NCBI GenBank assembly: GCA_036971715.1
Contig: JAVHJL010000001.1
Coordinates: forward strand, 3,968,001-4,032,000
Length of the DNA stretch: 64,000 bases
Origin: Arthrobotrys musiformis
Taxonomy: Eukaryota > Ascomycota > Orbiliomycetes > Orbiliales > Orbiliaceae
Reading direction: 5' to 3'
Shown here piece by piece: positions 1 to 10,924 of this stretch. Each line of letters starts with the position of its first letter. Position 1 is the first letter of the stretch. The translations under genes and the position numbers were made by a program. The notes under the pieces were generated by a model. The model was given only the letters and a program-made list of their open reading frames with translations. It was not told the origin of the DNA and made no database searches.

Positions 1-2199
1 GCCACGAGGATGCCCCGGCTTCCTGTAAACAGCCGGTAACTTCCCGAGTTCCGAGCCTGGACTAGCGTTGGGACAGAAGTTTCGTTCATCATACGAGGAG
101 TTTGCATGTTCGAATTCGATAATGCATTTTCATGACGTATAGATTCAACAAAACGACGTACGACCGGCATCTCCGTTCGAAGAAATGGACCGGACGGAGA
201 TTTGCACGCCGACGGACTAGCTAGCGTGAGATGCTGAACTAGTGATCTCAGTTACCATTATCGATATGGACGGATGGAGAAAGATAGTGCACCGGTAAGC
301 GGACAAGACATCGAGGGATGAAACATATGTTTCTTGGCCTGAATTCCGAACCACTCTTGTTGAACCATTCCCTGTCAACGGCGACTGTGTGGTGCCGCTT
401 ATTTGCTTGTCAAGTGTGCCGCCCAGCTTTTGAAATCTTGAGACCGCTGTACCACCTAGTTTTCTGTAGACATTTATCCGAGCGAAAGGTGCCCAGACCT
501 GAAGATGTCTATTAGCAGAAAACTAAAATGGCAAGGTATCTCGAAGGAGCTTACGAATCACCTGTTGAATCTAACTTGTTTTTGGAATGCGTCGAGTATT
601 TCGATAGGTCTGTCCGCAATCCTGCATTCTTGGCTTCAAGGTTTGTTGGTCATCATCAGTGGCCTCTGGACAAACCAACTGGAATCGATCCGATTAGGCT
701 GCTATCTTTAAACCTGTGGGCATCAATTCCCTGAAGGAACCAGCCGAGGGAGATCCAATCTATCATGGAGGGAGAAGGAGCCTGCGGCGTTGGGCCATGG
801 GGCTGACTCTGTGAGATAGATGTTAATGCCAAGAGTCAGCCCATGCAGATGTGTGGAGGTCAAGCTGACTAACTGGACGACAAGCGGGTCAAGGATGGGG
901 AAATTCGACGGCACGGGATTGAGATGTCGGCGGCATGTGTCTTTACGAGGACAGAGCTCCTGCAATTTGCGTGATTCGCTACGAAATGTCACGATAGAGC
1001 TCTTTTTTAGGCGCTATGTTATAAACTTCCAGCAACCCGTTCCTGGGATGGTTGGATGGTGATTTGGCAACTGGATGTTTAAGAAAAAACGATGGCGTTT
1101 ATAGTGAAAGCCCCAGTGAGCAGATGGGACATTGCTTCCCGATTTGGTCCTGAAGCCTTCCTTTTTCTTTTTGTCTTAAGAATCGACAAGCATTTAATGC
1201 ATTTCTGTGACCTGATTACGCAGAACCTGGTTCAGCAGATAGTTATCCTTACAAGGTTCATGATTTCGCCAAGGGAAACTATATCTCTAGGCTCTTAGGC
1301 TAGATACGGATATCTTGGAATAGCTACAACTAGTTGCACAGAGTAGTAAGGCTTTTATAATAGCTCTGTAATATTCACAAAAGAGTTTCCTTAATAACCG
1401 GGGAGTTGTGGATAATTCCGCGAAATCAAGATATCGATACGACCTTGACTAGGCTGCAATGCATCTGATCATGTCAATTGACCGCTTTAAAGTCTAAAAG
1501 ATTCGGAAAGAGAAAAGGAAATGATTCATCAAGGTCTAATATCAAATTTGTGAGAATTCTCTGTTACTCCTGCATCAATCACTCTGCAAGTTCCAGATCT
1601 TGCTGAACAACGCACACACATGCTATGTATGTTATTAGCTTTTGATACATCATTCGAGTGCTCAGGCATCGAATGGAAACGGGAAACGGAACCGTCCTTT
1701 TTATGATACTTACGTAGACCCCTGATTAACATTCCCTCGAGGAAGCACTCGAACGGGCTTCTGGGCCTATCGACCCCGCTTTTGGGATTGCTATTACCTA
1801 CTATACTCTTGATATCAGCTGACGGAAGGTGGGAGGGAAAAGGGTTGAAAAGGCTAGTCCAACCAATGAATTCCCTCCGATAATCCAGGGATCTCTGAAA
1901 GAGCAGCCACCCCAATTTCTCCTGCAGCCAGAGGCTCTGGCGGCGTGCATATGCATGATGGGGACTTATTTGTTTGCGAATGTAAAGCTTTCCGAATTTA
2001 TTGGCGCCTATGGGCTTGGAGAGTGTGGTCAAAGAATCAGCTGCGGAAGCTGAGGAGAGAAGGTAACACGAAGACTTGTTGCAGTTTGACCAAATACAAC
2101 GCAATGCTTGATTTTGGGAGAATTCTGGTGGCATTCACCGCTATCGATGTCGATGCACCTAGGCTTCTGTAACACATCTGAGCCTGTCCCTGACAGTTT
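1..2199. other. No supported gene (left edge)
   Basis: I see no reading frame here with family resemblance or consistent splice sites. A plus-strand open frame at 528-734 reads protein-like, and its codons near 640 run into a possible GTTTGT donor. A minus-strand frame of about 200 codons lies at 1529-2134. Neither could be tied to a family or extended by phase-compatible exons, so both are left unannotated. The tract may hold decayed coding sequence. Confidence 0.4.
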
Positions 2200-2296
2200 G
2201 GCAGCTTGGCCGAGTGGTTATGGCGCAGGTTTTAGGTCTTCACGACATATATTCACCTGTTTCTTTGATTCGTGGGTTCGAATCCCACAGCTGTCA
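2200..2296 (+). tRNA. tRNA-Leu (anticodon TAG) with a 17-nt intron
   Basis: The acceptor stem pairs GGCAGCT (2200-2206) with AGCTGTC (2289-2295), including one G-U pair, and A2296 is the discriminator. The D arm carries the A box (GGCCGAGTGG). The anticodon stem pairs CAGGT (2226-2230) with ACCTG (2255-2259). The loop reads TTTAGG, which puts TAG (decoding CUA leucine codons) at 2233-2235. A canonical tRNA intron of 17 nt (2237-2253) follows the base after the anticodon. The T arm GTGGG-TTCGAAT-CCCAC (2272-2288) contains the B box. A short variable arm precedes it, and T runs about 15-30 nt downstream can serve as the Pol III terminator. All parts expected of a functional nuclear tRNA are present. 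Confidence 0.92.
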
Positions 2297-3354
2297 GTAC
2301 TATCTTCATTTTTTGATTTATTTTTTTGGTGCTCTGATTTTTTTTTGTTTTGTCGACGACCTTCTAGATTTGGTCTCGAAACTTACCGGCGAGGGTTAGT
2401 CAAAGGCTTGTCGCACGCTAGAGCCGCATCGTGTTTTGACGAACTGGTGGTTCCTGGGTTCTGCACGATCTTCTCTGACACTAGCGTTGTCATGTTTCTG
2501 GTTCTTCAACGATATTCAAGAAAATTCGATTTCTATTCAAATTCGAGATTTTTGGCGGACCCTTTTTTAATTTTTATTTTTTTCTTCTTCTTCGTTTGGT
2601 GGGGCCTGGTTTGGCAGGCCTTCACCATCGGGACAAGCTAGCTAAGCTTCGCAGGCTTGAGATCTGTGCCAGGGGTGCTCTTGATCCATGGAAATGTACG
2701 ATATAAAGCGAAATTGGACCAGGAAAACTCCAACTGCACCATGCGCTTCTTTGATCCAAAGGATCAGCTGAACTGCCCAAAAAGGCCGGGCATTCAGCAG
2801 CCCAACGGCCAGATTTTGACTAGGTACGGCCTTGTCATGCGTGGAATGAGGCAGTGCTCGGGAACAAGATGACTGGTCCGCCCGCACCAAGCTTATTTCA
2901 ACCTCATGCGACAAACATCGTGGGTCCTGGCCCAGGAAGAGCTCGAGAACTTCAAGCCCTCTTTCGGACTAGTTGTATCTTACATTCGTCTGATGTTTTA
3001 GTTGGGGCAGCCTTCATGATCACTGATTTGATGGTGGTGAAGTGGTGGGAAATTTTATACAGCACAGCCACAATATTCGTGGTGTGGCAAATATGTGTGG
3101 CTGGTTAGCGTGAAATACGTAACTTGTTTTCGCGCCGAGCTTAAGCTTAAGGAAGGCAGCCTGCAGCTTTTCGCATTTTTTTCAACGTCAGCGCCATGGG
3201 AATGCTTTAAAAACCATGGCAAGGTCCTTGGAATCCACTCGCATTTCCTTCGTGCCACCTAGCTGAAGTTGTCTGTTTCCGACTTCTCGTCCGCCGTTTT
3301 TTAGACACCGTATATCACAATAGGTGCCGAGGCACCTGCAAGGGCAAGCCGCAG
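2297..3354. other. Intergenic, tRNA 3' flank and KHE1 upstream region
   Basis: T-rich tracts (2300-2360 and 2565-2595) follow the tRNA and fit Pol III termination. Short overlapping open frames on both strands at 2640-3110 show no family features. No other feature is supported. Confidence 0.4.
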
Positions 3355-4680
3355 ATGCGCTTGTTCCTCATCCCGCTTACCCCTCGACGGGCATTCGTTT
3401 ACGGTCATCGTGTAGCACAAGAAGCCAACAAGAGAAGGTCTCTGCTGGATCGAGCGATCACGTACGTTTCAAAGTGGCGAATTTTTCCGGCATGCGTTTG
3501 GGTGGTTCACGCTGTGTGATTCTGACTCGATTGGCGGGCCGAACAGGAAGTCAAGTGACATCTGGTTGAAGTGGGAGAAATATGAGAAAGGGTGGCAGAA
3601 ACAACTTACCGTCCATGGGAATCGGGTATAAAACATTTGCCTTTGGTATTGCGTGGATGGTGCTCGGGTTACTGAAGGTTTTGGATAGTTACTCCGACGG
3701 ATATCGTATCAAGAATGGTAATACAGCGGATCTTACGGACGACTACTACGCCAAAATTATCCTAATATTATTTATCATAGGTCACTTAAATCGGTATCGG
3801 CCCTGCCTCGAAATATTCCCGATAATGAGCGTCCGAAAGTTCCGGTCATTTATCCTCCCTCGGTGATGACACCGGGTGAGATACCAAAGTTATTACATCA
3901 ACTAGGAACGGAAAAATCAGGGACGCACAGGCGACTCTTAATATGGTGCTTCATTGGCATGCCGATATCTGCACCGTTCGCCCTAATACCGATGCATGTA
4001 ATACCCCTTGAGAAAAGTGGCCCGTGGGACCAAGTTTGCTAGACGGCCTGGGTTGCTAATACAGGTTTACGGCCCCTAGAATCCCGAACATACCGTTTTT
4101 CTACCTTGTATTTAGGGGTATGTTAGTCCACCTAAATAAGGGCTGTGTATATTGTGCTAACTCGGTTTATTATGCATAGCGTATTCGCACTGGAGAGGTA
4201 CAGGAATTGGTTTCCATCTCACAGCTCTTGATATACAAATTAGATCCACTAACCTCCTGGAAATATAGCTTTACAAGGAGGCCGACATCTAGAGTTTCTA
4301 GTAAAGAACAACCTTCTAGATCCCCAGCCCGACACACAACTCGACAGGATATACAAAACCAAAATAGAGAGAGTGGTCGAATATGTTGATATCGACAGAG
4401 AGAAAATCCAGCAAGCTGCAGAAGCGGGTATAATGGATGAAGCTGCTGAGGAGCATTTACAAGAAGAATTCGAATTGATAGAAGAACCCACCGCAAAAGA
4501 GGTTCGAACACTAGCCCCTAATAATTTTCGATTCCTTTGCCCAATTCGGTAGAACTAACACTACTTTAGGTTGCTGAGGTTCTCAAAATACCGCAACTCG
4601 TCGTTGAACTCGAGAGAGCATGTGAACAGGTCCACGAACAATTGGAAAAACAACGAACAGAGCCGAAGAAGGACCAGTAA
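3355..4680 (+). CDS. Mitochondrial K+/H+ exchange-related protein (Mit_KHE1 family)
   Basis: I assemble eight exons: 3355-3461, 3547-3625, 3689-3717, 3781-3993, 4080-4117, 4180-4197, 4269-4501 and 4570-4680. They join in phase to 275 codons plus TAA. The N terminus MRLFLIPLTPRRAF is typical of the family and of a mitochondrial protein. Residues 53-80 carry the conserved GNR...RISYQEWSLKSV stretch. Residues 127-142 (WCFIGMPISAPFALIP) followed by IPNIPFFYLVFRAYSHWR form the conserved membrane core. The C terminus is acidic and helical. The family (yeast YDL183c-type) is linked to K+/H+ exchange across the mitochondrial inner membrane. All introns are 62-86 nt and most show CTAAC-like branch sites. 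Intron 4 (3994-4079) reads GC...AG: only that splice restores the conserved ALIP-IIPNIPFF junction. Exon 6 is only 18 nt. The split frame hides the gene from simple ORF scans. Confidence 0.9.
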
Positions 4681-5386
4681 TATAGTCATAATCATCAACC
4701 CCACACTGTTGCGAATAATCTATAGATTAAAAGTTAACCTAATATAAACTGGTTTGAATAGTATGTGAGATATTCTATAGTATGTAATTTACAAGATATC
4801 ACTAATTCATTGTCATTCTTTCCCGTTCCCCTCTGCTTGTGGTGGACTTCAAGCTAAAATTGAGGGACTTTTATGAGAAAATGGGCTCGCGATGAGGCGC
4901 GTTATTGTTGCTCCTGGACACACGCCACCTAGGACCATTGAAATTTCGCAAAGTTTTTATATGTATGTCTAGAGGAATGAAATCGTAATTTCGCGCTCAA
5001 TACATGGTACAATCCCGGTTTGAAGGTAGGTTCAATATTGCGTTCAGTCTTGGACCATGGCTTGCATTTTCTTGTACAGTGTATGGGATTCTCGAGGATC
5101 GATATTTCTTAACTTGATACAAAGTCAATCTGTTTCGGCACGTGTATCTATACTGTACATGTGAGTGAATTTTCTCCATCCGGAACCCAACTCATAAGGG
5201 ATGCAATACAAGGGGATAATATCTCACGCACGTTGTTCCACGATTTTAAGTGCTAACTCGTATACCTAGTACAGGTAAGCCATTCTACGGTGAATTTAGA
5301 CAGAAATTAAACCAAAATGCTAAATTGCAGCATGTATCTCTCTTTCGAAACACCCCTTTTGGCTTTTCTTTAAAGGGTTGATAGAC
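4681..5386. other. Intergenic
   Basis: This 700-bp AT-rich spacer separates the Mit_KHE1 stop from the next start. No RNA gene, repeat or credible exon is seen. Confidence 0.5.
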
Positions 5387-6445
5387 ATGGGAGCCTCATC
5401 ATTGCGGTCCGTCGCAGCAGTGCCTTCCTTTCCGTTGCTACTTTTTCTATCGCAACTATGGACTAGTCCCGTTCACGGACGCAGCATCGAGGTAGTCCAA
5501 TCTCGAAGGAAGTTTGACTTGGCACATGGCCAATTTGGAGAAGTTATAGACAGTATTACATCTAGGTTTCTCGATACGGACCCGGACTGGACCAAGAAAT
5601 CCTGCCTTAACTTGCCCGTTGCCGATAAAGAGTGGTCGGTAGATTGGATAGGGTATAACCCTTCGAATGTTAATCGTAGGTTAATTTCCCTGCAATAATC
5701 ATTGTCAATCCTGATTGGCCATTATAAGTTTTTGTGGCAATTGGTCAAATTTTCAAGACCGATCGATAGGAATATTTCACGATGTAATTTTGGAACAGTT
5801 AATCATGCTAATGTGGAATATTGATCATGCATCATATGATCGTGCGCGTACATAGCCGAATTTCGATGGTTTCTAAAAAGCATCGTAATATTCTCCGGGT
5901 TCGATTGCAAAACTACGTACCACGGCGCGCCGCCGCCACCCGTCAGAATCGATATCGAAAACCTTGACGAAATTGCAAGCGTCCCTGCTTGGTTACAGGC
6001 AAGAAACTACCCCTACTTTGGGATAACGTATGACCCTGTAGTGGATCCGGGCACCGTTACAATACAAGATCCGGAACAGTTGCTCGGGAGACCGATGACG
6101 GCCCAAGAGAAAGCCGAAGCACAGTGGGAAAAGGAGCAGGGATATCTGGAAACGCTGAGGGCGCAAGCTCTAAGACAGCGGGAGGCGAGTTTTCGAGAGA
6201 TATTATCGGAATCTGAGGAGGAAATATTGGAAATGGAGGCTTTACGGGAATTTTCCAAATTGGAGACTACACGGTATGATATTTGGCCTCAGTATCAATT
6301 CTTCGGTCAGGCTAGTATAAGGCTAGAGTGGGATATGGAAGTTTTCCATGTAAATTCTGAAGAGGAGTGGACGAATCGGTTTGATCTAGGGGAGGAGATT
6401 GTTCCAATCACTGGAGGGGACGTCGTTGACGAAAATAGTGATTGA
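5387..6445 (+). CDS. Putative secreted acidic protein of unknown function
   Basis: The ATG at 5387 opens a classic signal peptide: a hydrophobic core SFPLLLFLSQLW, then a likely cleavage after SPVHGR. The mature part has one Cys-flanked block (KKSCLNLPV) and the sequence DWIGYNPSNVN. A second exon, open to the TGA at 6443-6445, carries FSGFDCKTTYHGAPPPP, a WLQARNYPYFGITYDP stretch, then a Glu-rich probable coiled coil (AQEKAEAQWEKEQGYLETLR and onward) and an acidic tail ending DVVDENSD. The joining intron is provisional. Donor GTTAAT at 5680 and an AG at 5880 are phase-compatible and give about 285 residues. Another acceptor at 5855 is equally good as a site but out of phase with that donor. 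I recognise no family. The signal peptide, small size and lack of an enzyme motif suit an effector-like or cell-surface protein, but this is inference. Confidence 0.65.
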
Positions 6446-8026
6446 TCTGGATACTATTGGACACTTCACCTAGTGTATAGTAGTGAGCAAGCTGGCGCAT
6501 GGGGGTATCATATGGGATGCTTCAATTTCAATATTGATCTATTGAAAATAAAATTTATTTTATTTACTCTTCACATTAATCGACTGCAAATTCCAGAAGG
6601 CTACTGTGGTTTGAGATACGGGTGTGGTAAAATGGAGCCATTTCGTGTTGTCGTATGGTTGGCCCATTGCTGTCAGCATGCATTTCGCCAATTGCCTCAT
6701 TATCAGACTAGGATGTCGCTGGTTGCATGCTTACCTTGACAGGCTGTCAATCGGATTTTACCGGCCGGAAAATATTAGGCCCTGGGATTTTCATACAACG
6801 TAGTGTACCGACTGGAGTCGCATACGAGCGGGGCTATCAGGCATCATATCCAGCATTAAAAGATCAACCTTTAGCTTAAATATCAATCTGTAAGCCAGTC
6901 TCGAAGTTAACTTTATCAATGCTTTCGAAATTTCTTGGTACGCTTTAGGCGTTATTATAGCAAGATTGCACAGTTAGTCTAGAACTTTGACCCTAGATTC
7001 ATATTATCTTCACGGTACTTTCGATATTGTATTAATACAGTAGTGTGATTATAACTACAAAGAGTTCTAGGCATAGACCAAATGTTAAGCGCTCTACCTT
7101 GAGATATTTCGTGCCTTGAGGATATATCCAGCCAGGCTGATGAATGCTACTGGGGTTCGGGCAGGCGAAATGCGGTTTCGGATCCAAGGTATACTGGTGG
7201 GTAGCCGGGCCGATTAGTCGGCTCAAAATAAGAAGTAAGATTTTGGTTCCTGCATTTCTGGATCACGGATTCATGATACCATATAGCGTAGACCTGTTTT
7301 TTAAACAAAGAATCGCGGTGTCGGGAAAGGTGGCATAGTATACCTGTTACTTTATGACGCATCTTGATAACAAGTATTTTCTCACCCTTTGGATTTCTCG
7401 ACTGTATACCAACTGCCGTTACAAGGGATTGGAAAAATGGTAGAATTATCAAGCGGTCAGCTTGCATATAAGCGGTACCCCGGATATATGGGATTCTCTC
7501 AGTCAAATCGCCAGTCATACGAATGATGCCTCAATCGGGAGGCTCTATTTTCCTTGTCGATGTTACCTGCTGATATGATGCTCGTATCTCATGCTGATTT
7601 TTGATCTGTATCCTTGTTATGTCAAGCTAGATTCGATCCTTGAAATAGCCTTGGTTTCTTAGAGTATTAATTTACCGGGCCGGAATAATCTCCAAGTTCC
7701 TGACAGCAGGGTATCGCCTATGCTATCGTGGTTTTTGTATAGTTGTTTTACTGTGGATGGGCAACCTCAGCATCGGCCTAAAACTTTTATATCCGGATTC
7801 ACTTCTATATAGTTTTAGCTCTATACGGCTGTGTCTTAGTAGGGCTTACGGGTTGCAGCAGAATATGAAAGATGTATAAATAACTATCCTGCCAGCCTGA
7901 AAAGAGTCGATATCCAGACAGCGAAAGCCACAGCAAACTGTAAAGTGCGTGCTTATACGGGTCCAAATTTGAGGTCAAAATAGGTACACTAGTGGAACAA
8001 TTGACAATTTACTGGTTCTGAAAACG
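6446..8026. other. Intergenic
   Basis: No exon with consistent splice sites was found in this 1.6-kb tract. A minus-strand open frame at 7147-7518 overlaps plus-strand frames and has no recognisable domain. The promoter of the following gene is at the right end. Confidence 0.4.
7875..7882 (+). promoter_or_regulatory. TATA-box candidate upstream of the CBM1-like gene
   Basis: TATAAATA lies about 145 nt upstream of the start codon at 8027, a usual spacing when a short 5' leader is present. It is the only such box close upstream. No operator-like repeat is visible. Confidence 0.4.
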
Positions 8027-8879
8027 ATGAAGCACGTAGCGGCCGCAGTATTATTGATCGCCAGCCTCGTGAGCGCCATTGAGCGTCCGGTAGAGCCTAG
8101 TACCTTGTCGACTATCAAAAGCACGCCATCCAGTAGCGGTAAATCCTATGTAACCACCAAAACCACCAAAACCAAGAAGTCAACGACCTCAAAGACAACC
8201 AAATCCTCGAAGACCACTAAAACCTCGAAGACCACTAAAATTTCGAAGATAACCGAAACTTCCAAGGCTCCCTCGAGCGCAGCTACTTCAGAGGCTACTA
8301 GCTCGAGCTATTCGGAAACCGAAATCAGTACAACGGTCGTCACTTCAACTACAACTATGACTGATACCCCAGTCACGTCGGAAGTCCCTTCCACAACTAG
8401 CTCCAGCTCAACTCCGCCAACAGCTACCGCCTGTACTATCCCATTATGGGGTAGGTGCGGTGGTGTAGGGCATACAGGATGCACTGCTTGTGTACGTTAC
8501 ACAAACTTGGGACGTTAGCTCCATCCTGTAGAGGATAGAGCCCTCGGCTCAATTGATCAAAGACTCGGTACCTTCAAAAAATGCTTGCTAATAGAGAGTA
8601 GGCTTCTGGAAAGTGCATCAAGTTCAGCGATTATGATTCGTTCTGCCATCCGACGGAAGATGTTCCTGGGTGCAGGGTACCTCTCGGTGGGCAGTGTGGT
8701 GGGCTTGGTTATACTGGGTGCACTCAATGCGTAAGTTTGCAAAAGCAGCATGGCATAACGCGTGATCCATGCATACGAAAATTGTCATTAAGAGGGGAAG
8801 CTAATATTTGTTGGTCCTATAGCTTGGAGGGATTTGCACTGTGGTTAGTCAATTGGAATCTGTTTGCGCACTGCCGTAA
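8027..8879 (+). CDS. Secreted Ser/Thr/Lys-rich protein with two CBM1-like domains
   Basis: Exons 8027-8491, 8602-8730 and 8823-8879 join in phase to 216 residues. Residues 1-17 are a signal peptide (MKHVAAAVLLIASLVSA). Residues 20-135 are a low-complexity linker, first Lys/Thr repeats (TTKTTKTKKSTTSKTTK), then Ser/Thr-rich and probably O-glycosylated. Two fungal cellulose-binding (CBM1) signatures follow: LWGRCGGVGHTGCTAC...GKC...SFC and LGGQCGGLGYTGCTQC...GIC...SVC. Each keeps the four-cysteine pattern and the CGG-GYTG core. CBM1 binds cellulose through three aromatic residues; here these positions are partly replaced (His for Tyr in the first, Gly for Trp in the second, no aromatic near the last Cys of the second). 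There is no catalytic domain. The protein could be a wall or cellulose-binding effector-like protein, or a non-binding relic. Both introns have good sites (GTACGT, GTAAGT). Confidence 0.8.
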
Positions 8880-10493
8880 CCGATTTTCTTCAGACAACCC
8901 CGACTTTGGTTCAGAGCCGACTTCTATGATTATGGCTAGAAGTGGAAACTGTCGAGTTTCATTTACTTTCGCTTGTACCTAAGTATCTGCTGGCATTTAT
9001 AATGATGCAATTGAATCAGATTCAGCGCATGCTAAGAAGAGAAGCCTTTGGCTGTGGCTTATATCTTATAAGCACTGTCTCGGAAATATTTCTTTCGCGC
9101 GATCAGCGCGCTAGCGAAAATCTTTCGTAAGATTTTTGTTTTTTTTAATAGGCCCTGTTAGCCTCGAAGTTTTTGGTGTCCGAAGATTTCGTTTTTGACG
9201 TCTAGTCTGAAGATTTCGATGCTGCATGCAGCCGACTGACGAAGTATCCGGTGGAGGACAATAGCGGGGTCGGCTGGTCTGCCCCACAGTCCAAGCCTAT
9301 CGCTTGGTGTTACAATGGTGTTTGCTCGCCCACATTTTATTCGATATGCCAATCCTGGGGCTACACGTTTCTGCTCTTGCGCAGGTGTGAAGGACCGCGT
9401 TTACACAGCTGCATGATGTATCCGCAGCCGTTTGCTGAAAGCAAGGGGGCTCATGGTTGTGTCCATGAACTAGCCCCAGCCCCGACCCGACCCGCGAGGA
9501 TATGAAGCATATTCGGGTACGTAGCTAAAATATTAGCTATTAGCCAAATACCGCCTTGAGCCTCGAAATCGACTACCTCGTTATTACGATCAGTCCATAG
9601 CTACATGAACAATGTAGATTAGGACTGTTACGCAATGCTCATCGAGGGTCTGTTTGAACTTGGAATCCCAATCCTAAATTAAAGTTAATTGACACATTGA
9701 CCAATTGGGCGGCGTGGAGGTTAGCTGAGCGGAAATATTCATTGCGAAGCCAGTCCTATAGAGCTCGGGCCATATATGCTGCGGACCCTAGGATCGTCAA
9801 ATACGAAGTTGGTATGCTCGTACGCGTACGGGGATCCACCATCTAAAAATCATGCATAATGGTATCCTTGGGTTGATAGAAGTCCGAAAAATGCGCCAAA
9901 TAAATCCCAACGAGGCTAGCGGCGTTCGCGAATATTTGCTTGGGTTCCTAGGGTGATGTAGGTAAGGCCAATACAATTCTATGGATTTACGTGACACTGC
10001 ATTTACCAAGCTCGAGAACGCTGAGAATGTATATCGTCATAATGGTACGAGGTTAATAATCTTATCATCAGCGAGGCAGATATGCGTGAAAATAGGCCCA
10101 GAGCAATGACGAGGAGTCCGATAACGACACAAGCTAGACGTATACGCCTTCGACGTAAAAATCTTTGCTGGCAGGAGGTTGACCAGAACGGAATTTCCTT
10201 CCGGGTGGCCTTGTATATGCGTGCACGAGGGCATATAATGGTCACGGAATGGAGTATAAGTAGACCCGTCGCGCCGACTTGAGACCTTGAAATCCGGCTT
10301 CGAGGTTGGCGCAGCAGCAAAATAACTAGGCTTAGACACCAAATCGGCATTGCATCGCAATTGCACCCACAGCCTCCTTTATCCTTTACTATTTATCGAA
10401 AAAATCCTTTTTATACCGCTACCTATTAATTTTCTCTATAAGAGAAGGAAAAAAAAGTAAAAAGTCGGAATTGAGCACTGCGCAAAATCTAAG
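8880..10493. other. Intergenic, with a possible small minus-strand membrane protein
   Basis: An imperfect GC-rich hairpin lies at about 9090-9118. On the minus strand at about 10366-10003, two overlapping frames could be joined into a short protein with a basic RRRR stretch followed by a hydrophobic segment (ACVVIGLLVIALGLF), which looks like one membrane span. Splice sites are weak and no family is recognised, so it is not called. Nothing else is supported. Confidence 0.3.
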
Positions 10494-10924
10494 ATGGACT
10501 CGCACAATGGGAGTGGGGAGCTCGTCGAGCAATATTTGTGGATCCGGTATATCCCAAGTAAAAGATGGCTTGAAGATGAAATTAGGAATATATTCCCGAA
10601 CCAGGATTTTATAGTTAAGGTAAGGATTGCCGCCCCCACCTAGATCTGCTTGGTTCTATTGATTTCCAATGGCCTTGAAAACCGCACCTTTGTGTTGTTC
10701 GTGGTATTCTGACACTAGTTGTTCAGGAGGCGTTGACGGACGACTACTACGATAGATGGGTTTTACACATACCTCGTCTCCTTACGTCTGTAAGTTATGA
10801 AATTTCCTCACGGTATTTTTTCTTTCTGTCGTTCTTTCCTTTTACCCCAAGCGATATAGGCGTCCGAACTTGGCAGCGCGCTAACGAAGAAATCCTGAAT
10901 TCGAACTGCATCGGGATGGCTTAG
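10494..10924 (+). CDS. Small hypothetical protein, 78 residues, three exons
   Basis: Exons 10494-10619, 10727-10789 and 10877-10924 give an intact in-phase frame ending in TAG. The two introns begin GTAAGG and GTAAGT and end TTCAG and GGCAG. The protein starts MDSHNGSGELVEQYLWIRY and continues with a charged, aromatic-rich middle (KRWLEDEIRNIFPNQDF, then DDYYDRWVLHIPRLLTS). It has no signal peptide, membrane span or cysteine pattern. I recognise no family. Support comes from all three exons staying open and in phase across two good introns. The third exon is short and its acceptor is the least certain part. The gene lies alone, upstream of the CorA-like gene and on the same strand. Confidence 0.55.

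Noticed and set aside
1529..2134. Minus-strand frame of 201 codons
   Set aside because: No domain, no signal peptide, odd amino-acid composition and overlapping open frames on the plus strand.
3735..3750. 16-bp identity (ACGGACGACTACTACG) with 10736-10751
   Set aside because: One copy is in an intron and the other in an exon of an unrelated gene. A 16-bp match between two places is expected about once by chance in a 64-kb sequence.
9090..9118. GC-rich hairpin TTTCGCGCG...CGCGCTAGCGAAA
   Set aside because: It is imperfect and isolated, with no gene end beside it that would make it a terminator or regulatory element.
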